Origin: an uncultured Spirochaetales bacterium
Lineage (GTDB): Bacteria > Spirochaetota > Spirochaetia > Sphaerochaetales > Sphaerochaetaceae
Length of the DNA: 64,000 nucleotides
Direction of reading: 5' to 3'
Assembly (NCBI GenBank): GCA_949282255.1
Contig: CASDPA010000011.1
Location: 1-64,000 of the forward strand
The notes beneath the pieces were generated by a model. It did no database searches and was not told the origin of the DNA. It worked only from the letters and a program-made list of their open reading frames with translations. The translations under genes and the position numbers were made by a program. Shown in pieces: positions 60,325-64,000 of this stretch; the stretch's first letter is position 1, and each line of letters opens with the position of its first letter.

Positions 60325-60849
60325 ATGAAAAGTAAAATTCTGCCGATCATGGCAACAATTGTTGCAATACTGCTTCTAGCAGGATGTGCAAGCATACCTA
60401 AAAACGCACAGGCGGTAACTGGATTCCGATTAAGCAGGTATGTCGGCACCTGGTATGAAATTGCCCGTACAGACAACAAATACGAGAAAAATCTAAATAA
60501 TGTAAGTGCAACATACACTCTGGCAACTGGCGGAATAAAAGTGGAAAACAAGGGTTATGACGAGTCAAAAAAAGAATGGAAGACTGTGGAAGGGAAAGCC
60601 TCTTTCAGAGGAGATAATTCCATTGGAGAACTCAAAGTATCTTTCTTCGGGCCGTATTATGCAGGATATAACATCGTAAGGCTCAGCGATGATTATTCTT
60701 ATGCGATGGTCACAGGCGAGAGCACCGATTATCTATGGATACTTTCCAAAGAAAAGACTATCCCCCAAGATGTGCTTGACGATTTTTTGGCAACAGCAAA
60801 ACAAATAGGAGTAGATACCGACAATCTCATATGGGTACATCAGGACTGA
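60325..60849 (+). CDS. blc: Lipocalin lipoprotein Blc
   Basis: 174 residues. The lipoprotein signal ends in LLLAGC (Cys near 22). The lipocalin motif follows as SRYVGTWYEIARTDNKYEKNLNN, then the barrel strands (ATYTLATGGIKVENKGYD, GELKVSFFGPYYAGYNIV) and the closing YLWILSKEKTIPQDVLDDFL. In E. coli Blc is an outer-membrane lipoprotein that binds lysophospholipids or fatty acids. GGAG lies before the ATG. Monocistronic. Confidence 0.92.
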   Translation: MKSKILPIMATIVAILLLAGCASIPKNAQAVTGFRLSRYVGTWYEIARTDNKYEKNLNNVSATYTLATGGIKVENKGYDESKKEWKTVEGKASFRGDNSIGELKVSFFGPYYAGYNIVRLSDDYSYAMVTGESTDYLWILSKEKTIPQDVLDDFLATAKQIGVDTDNLIWVHQD

Positions 60850-60858
60850 ATAAAAATG

Positions 60859-60883
60859 AAAAAAGGTCATGGATTCCATGACC
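60859..60883 (-). terminator. Intrinsic terminator of the GudD-like operon
   Basis: On the minus strand GGTCATGG-AAT-CCATGACC is followed by T6. It lies between the two convergent genes. Confidence 0.85.
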
Positions 60884-60907
60884 CCCAAAAAAATAAATAC
60901 TAAATAG

Positions 60908-62194
60908 CTAGAATATATGTTCACTAAATTTCCAACCTGGTACCACTTTTTGCATTTCAATTTCATCATTTCGTTCGGTTATTCCACAACTCAGATAGTT
61001 TTGATGTAATTTCTCAAGCATTTCATAATCAAGTTCAACACCAAGCCCAGGCTCGTTTGAGACCCGCAGTGCACCATCTTCGAATTGTATCCTCCCTCCT
61101 TTGATGATTTCTTCTTTCTGCCAAGGATAATGCGTATCCATTGCAAAACATATCTCCGGGCATGCCACGCCTAAATGTGCCATAGCCATCAAAGAAATAC
61201 CCAGGTGACTATTTGAATGCATACTTAGTTTACGATTGAAAGTTTTACAGATCTTGCCTAATTGCATTGTTGCTTCTATTCCGCCCCAATAGTGGGGATC
61301 TGCAAGAATTATGTCTTCACTACCAAGCATATATCCGGAAGGTATCTCATCAAAGCTTGTTGTGCACATATTGGTTGCTCGAGGGATAGAAACATATTTT
61401 GCCAATTCAGCCATGTCCTGTTGTCCTTTGCATGGATCCTCATAATATTCCAAATACGGCTCAAGTATTCGTCCATACTTTATGCTTGTTTCCAACGTCC
61501 AACAGGCATTAGGATCTATTCTCAGAGGGACATCCCTTCCAAAAGCCTTTGAAAGGGCTATAATTGTGTCACATTCGATCCGTGGTTCAAACACTCCTCC
61601 CTTGAGCTTCAAACTTTTGAACCCGAACTCATTACACATTGCTTTTGCTTCCTCAACAATCTCTTCTGGATCGAGAAACCTACCCTCTTTGAATTTATGC
61701 CATCCAGCAGCTGATGGATCATGTCCGCCAAGACCATATTCACCTCCAGCACCTTCGTACTTGTAAAAAAGATAAGCAGAAAAATCTATCTTATCGCGTA
61801 CGCGTCCTCCAATGACATCACATACAGGTCTTTCAATGGCTTTGCCAATAATATCAAGTAAAGCAATATTAATTGCAGAATACATCCTATTTGCGACATT
61901 TTTGGGGGCGTACCCAGTATTAAGCGTATCCTTTACCTCGGAAAAACCTTTTTCAATAGCGAGTCGGATCTTATTTCTTTCAAATGGATCCATTCCAATC
62001 AGGAAATTTCTCGCTTTTTCAAGGCTTTCCAATGCCGCAGAACCTCCAGCTATTTCCCCCACTCCGTTTATGTTTTCGTCTGTTCTAATATCAATGATTA
62101 TCCTCAACGCATATGGGGCATGCAATCCAGCCGCATTCAAAAGCGGTGGATCGGTAAAGGCGATAGGTGTGACTATCATATCTGTTATTTTCAT
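60908..62194 (-). CDS. Glucarate dehydratase-like enolase-superfamily protein
   Basis: 428 residues. It should dehydrate an acid sugar (D-glucarate, galactarate or a relative) in the cytoplasm. Catalytic residues of the glucarate dehydratase group can be placed: the Lys pair in SLKLKGGVFEP, metal ligands in RIDPNACW, YYEDPC and ATNMCTTSFDE, and the His of MHSNSHLGIS. The N-terminal capping domain is normal. I chose ATG 62194, six bases after GGAGG; a TTG at 62200 is also in frame. It is downstream of two ABC permease genes, which suggests import and use of the same acid sugar. The exact substrate is not certain. Confidence 0.87.
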   Translation of the reverse strand: MKITDMIVTPIAFTDPPLLNAAGLHAPYALRIIIDIRTDENINGVGEIAGGSAALESLEKARNFLIGMDPFERNKIRLAIEKGFSEVKDTLNTGYAPKNVANRMYSAINIALLDIIGKAIERPVCDVIGGRVRDKIDFSAYLFYKYEGAGGEYGLGGHDPSAAGWHKFKEGRFLDPEEIVEEAKAMCNEFGFKSLKLKGGVFEPRIECDTIIALSKAFGRDVPLRIDPNACWTLETSIKYGRILEPYLEYYEDPCKGQQDMAELAKYVSIPRATNMCTTSFDEIPSGYMLGSEDIILADPHYWGGIEATMQLGKICKTFNRKLSMHSNSHLGISLMAMAHLGVACPEICFAMDTHYPWQKEEIIKGGRIQFEDGALRVSNEPGLGVELDYEMLEKLHQNYLSCGITERNDEIEMQKVVPGWKFSEHIF

Positions 62195-62210
62195 CTTCAA
62201 CCTCCTTATA

Positions 62211-63074
62211 TCAGCTCTTTACTCCACCGGAGGCAAGTCCTCCGACAAGATATTTTTGCAAGAACAGAAACACCAAAACTACAGGTAATGCACTGAATAT
62301 TGCCGCAGCCATCACACCATTCCATGGAGTTGCATCTCCAGAAACCAACGAAAGGAATCCAATCGATACAAGTTTCTTCGTCTCATCGGTAATGAATGAT
62401 AATGGATAAATAACATTGGACCAGCCAAGCACAAAAGTATATGTTATTGTTGCAACAATACCTGGGAGAGCCAGCGGCATCATGATTCTACGTATAGCCC
62501 CGATTCTTGTACATCCATCAACCATCGCAGCTTCCTCAAGCTCTTTCGGAAGTGTTTGGAAATATGAGCGCATCATCCATATCGAATAAGGGAGGCTAAA
62601 AGTACAGAATACAAGTATCAGGGACCACAGACTGTTATATAATCCTAGCTTGATAACCAATACCAAAAGAGGAGTGGTCAGGAGCATCTGTGGGAACATA
62701 TAGACATACAATATACCTTGGGCAATCCCTTCTCTTCGTTTATACTTGAATCTTGCAAGGGAATATCCTGCAAGTGTTGCTAGAATGATGGAAATTCCGG
62801 AACTCACAAGCACTACTATAAAAGAATTAGCCATGTATTGTTTAAAATGCAACTGGCTGGCAAAACCAGTACCAGACCATACCTGCTTATATGCAGAAGT
62901 ATCAACTTCGGTGATTGCAAGCGAAACATCACGCGTCATTATCTGATCAACATCTGTCAAGGAACACTTTAGCATCCAATAAATTGGAAAATCCAATATG
63001 CATATGACAAGAACCAATACAGCGTAGAAAATAACACTTTTAAGAATTCTCGTTTTTTTCATTCCTAAAGACAT
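62211..63074 (-). CDS. Carbohydrate ABC transporter permease (MalG type)
   Basis: 287 residues with six predicted membrane helices. The EAA loop is EEAAMVDGCTRIGAIRRIMMPLALPGI. ATG 63074 has GGAGG nine bases upstream; an ATG at 63083 overlaps the preceding gene. It is placed 16 bp before the GudD-like gene and forms an importer with the upstream permease. The binding protein should lie beyond the window end. Confidence 0.92.
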   Translation of the reverse strand: MSLGMKKTRILKSVIFYAVLVLVICILDFPIYWMLKCSLTDVDQIMTRDVSLAITEVDTSAYKQVWSGTGFASQLHFKQYMANSFIVVLVSSGISIILATLAGYSLARFKYKRREGIAQGILYVYMFPQMLLTTPLLVLVIKLGLYNSLWSLILVFCTFSLPYSIWMMRSYFQTLPKELEEAAMVDGCTRIGAIRRIMMPLALPGIVATITYTFVLGWSNVIYPLSFITDETKKLVSIGFLSLVSGDATPWNGVMAAAIFSALPVVLVFLFLQKYLVGGLASGGVKS

Positions 63075-63075
63075 C

Positions 63076-63993
63076 TCAATCATCCTCCTTTTTCATCTTG
63101 GAGTAGATGAACAGGAATACAGCAAGGAATACCAAGATAATTACACTCATGGCGGCACCGAGATCATATCTCATGTTTATGAAAGAAAATTCATATGCCA
63201 ATGTATTCATTGTATGTGTTCCACTTCCACCTCTCGTCATAAGCCATATGACATTAAATGAATTGAAGGTCCATATTATGGATAAAATTATTGTCATTGA
63301 TAAAACATTTGCTAAAGAAGGGATGGTAATACGGAAAAAAGTAGTAAGAGGCCCAGCTCCTTCAACCTTCGCCGCTTCATACATCTCTGTCGGAATAGAT
63401 TGAAGACCAGCCAAAAGCATCATCATCATTTGCGGATAACCCATCCATATCCCTACTATGAGGACACATACGAGAGCAAGTCCCTTTTGACCGAGAAAAT
63501 TAACATATGTATCTATTATCCCCAAACGAAAAAGAATAACATTGAATATTCCATACATCCCATCAAACATCCAGTTCCAAGCAGTTACACTAGCTGTAAC
63601 AGGAAACACCCAAGGAAGCATAAGAAGAACTCTGGCAATAGATCTGCCTCGAAATTTTTTATTCATCATCATTGCCAGGCCCATGCCTATCACAACCTTG
63701 AAACAGGCTCCGATAATCGCATAAACAAAAGTATTTCCTATTGACTGCAAAAATCTGGAATCAGTTATTACACGAACATAATTCGCAAGCCCAACATAAT
63801 CCCTGTTATTATCGATCGGCCTCCAACGATGGAAACTCATCAAAACAGAATAACAGAGCGGATAGGCGACTATGATAAGCAATACAAAGATGGCCGGAAG
63901 AAGGAAGTAAATGCCAATACGGTTATCTCTCCTTTCGAGAGATGGATATCCAGCCACACTTCCATCTGATTTCATAATCTTAACTATTGACAT
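63076..63993 (-). CDS. Carbohydrate ABC transporter permease (MalF type)
   Basis: 305 residues, six predicted membrane helices. FLLPAIFVLLIIVAYPLCYSVLMSFH opens the membrane part, and the EAA loop is YEAAKVEGAGPLTTFFRITIPSLANVL. The start ATG at 63993 lies seven bases from the window edge, so its ribosome site cannot be checked; ATG 63975 is an alternative. The operon clearly continues beyond the edge. Confidence 0.9.
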   Translation of the reverse strand: MSIVKIMKSDGSVAGYPSLERRDNRIGIYFLLPAIFVLLIIVAYPLCYSVLMSFHRWRPIDNNRDYVGLANYVRVITDSRFLQSIGNTFVYAIIGACFKVVIGMGLAMMMNKKFRGRSIARVLLMLPWVFPVTASVTAWNWMFDGMYGIFNVILFRLGIIDTYVNFLGQKGLALVCVLIVGIWMGYPQMMMMLLAGLQSIPTEMYEAAKVEGAGPLTTFFRITIPSLANVLSMTIILSIIWTFNSFNVIWLMTRGGSGTHTMNTLAYEFSFINMRYDLGAAMSVIILVFLAVFLFIYSKMKKEDD

Positions 63994-64000
63994 TTTTATT

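Overview
The window reads as a compact chromosome segment of an anaerobic, fermentative, diderm bacterium, most likely a spirochaete of the Treponema/Sphaerochaeta kind. The arguments are: AdhE as the fermentation enzyme, a free rubredoxin, sugar uptake by family-1 ABC importers instead of TonB/SusCD systems, predicted outer-membrane barrels and lipoproteins, and the lipoprotein / NusG-domain-II / Gx-transporter gene cluster. The placement is inference; no 16S or other marker gene is present. Genes are tightly packed with many ATGA/TGATG overlaps, and two convergent pairs share a TTAG at their stops. I see no insertion sequence, phage gene, CRISPR array or replication origin.

Layout. 0.2-10 kb: tRNA-Arg(CCU), an aldo/keto reductase, topA, a Fn3-like secreted protein, a lipoprotein / NusG-II / ECF-like transporter operon, and adhE. 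10-23 kb: three tandem heterodimeric ABC exporters, each a degenerate-site subunit followed by a catalytic subunit, with a TetR and a MarR regulator and a small rubredoxin between them. 23-28.7 kb: manA, a transaldolase/FSA-like protein lacking the catalytic lysine, yaaA, and a znuBCA-zur zinc uptake operon under a clear 7-1-7 Zur-type box. 28.8-36 kb: a divergent rhamnulokinase paralogue, then an operon coding for a zinc-type UroD-family methyltransferase, a CyuA-like cysteine desulfidase and a sugar-type ABC importer. A short plus-strand transcription unit (33-codon ORF plus structured RNA plus terminator) faces it.

36-49.4 kb is a sulfated-polysaccharide locus: an LplB/YtcP-type oligosaccharide importer, three Cys-type sulfatases, a GH88 unsaturated uronyl hydrolase, and, divergently, a membrane-bound AraC regulator plus a heparinase II/III-like lyase. 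None of these enzymes has a signal peptide, so oligosaccharides are probably imported first and desulfated and split in the cytoplasm. 49.4-54.4 kb: tRNA-Pro(CGG), then four predicted secreted barrel proteins and a left-handed beta-helix transferase. 54.6-59.3 kb: L-rhamnose catabolism (rhaM, an AraC regulator, rhaB, rhaA, rhaD). 59.4-64 kb: a NYN/OST-HTH protein, a lipocalin lipoprotein, and a glucarate-dehydratase-like enolase with two ABC permeases running to the window edge.

Taken together the region serves uptake and breakdown of host- or plant-derived acidic and deoxy sugars, fermentation, and efflux. Several genes have consensus-like promoters whose -10 hexamer ends 6-9 nt before an SD-less start codon, which suggests leaderless mRNAs.
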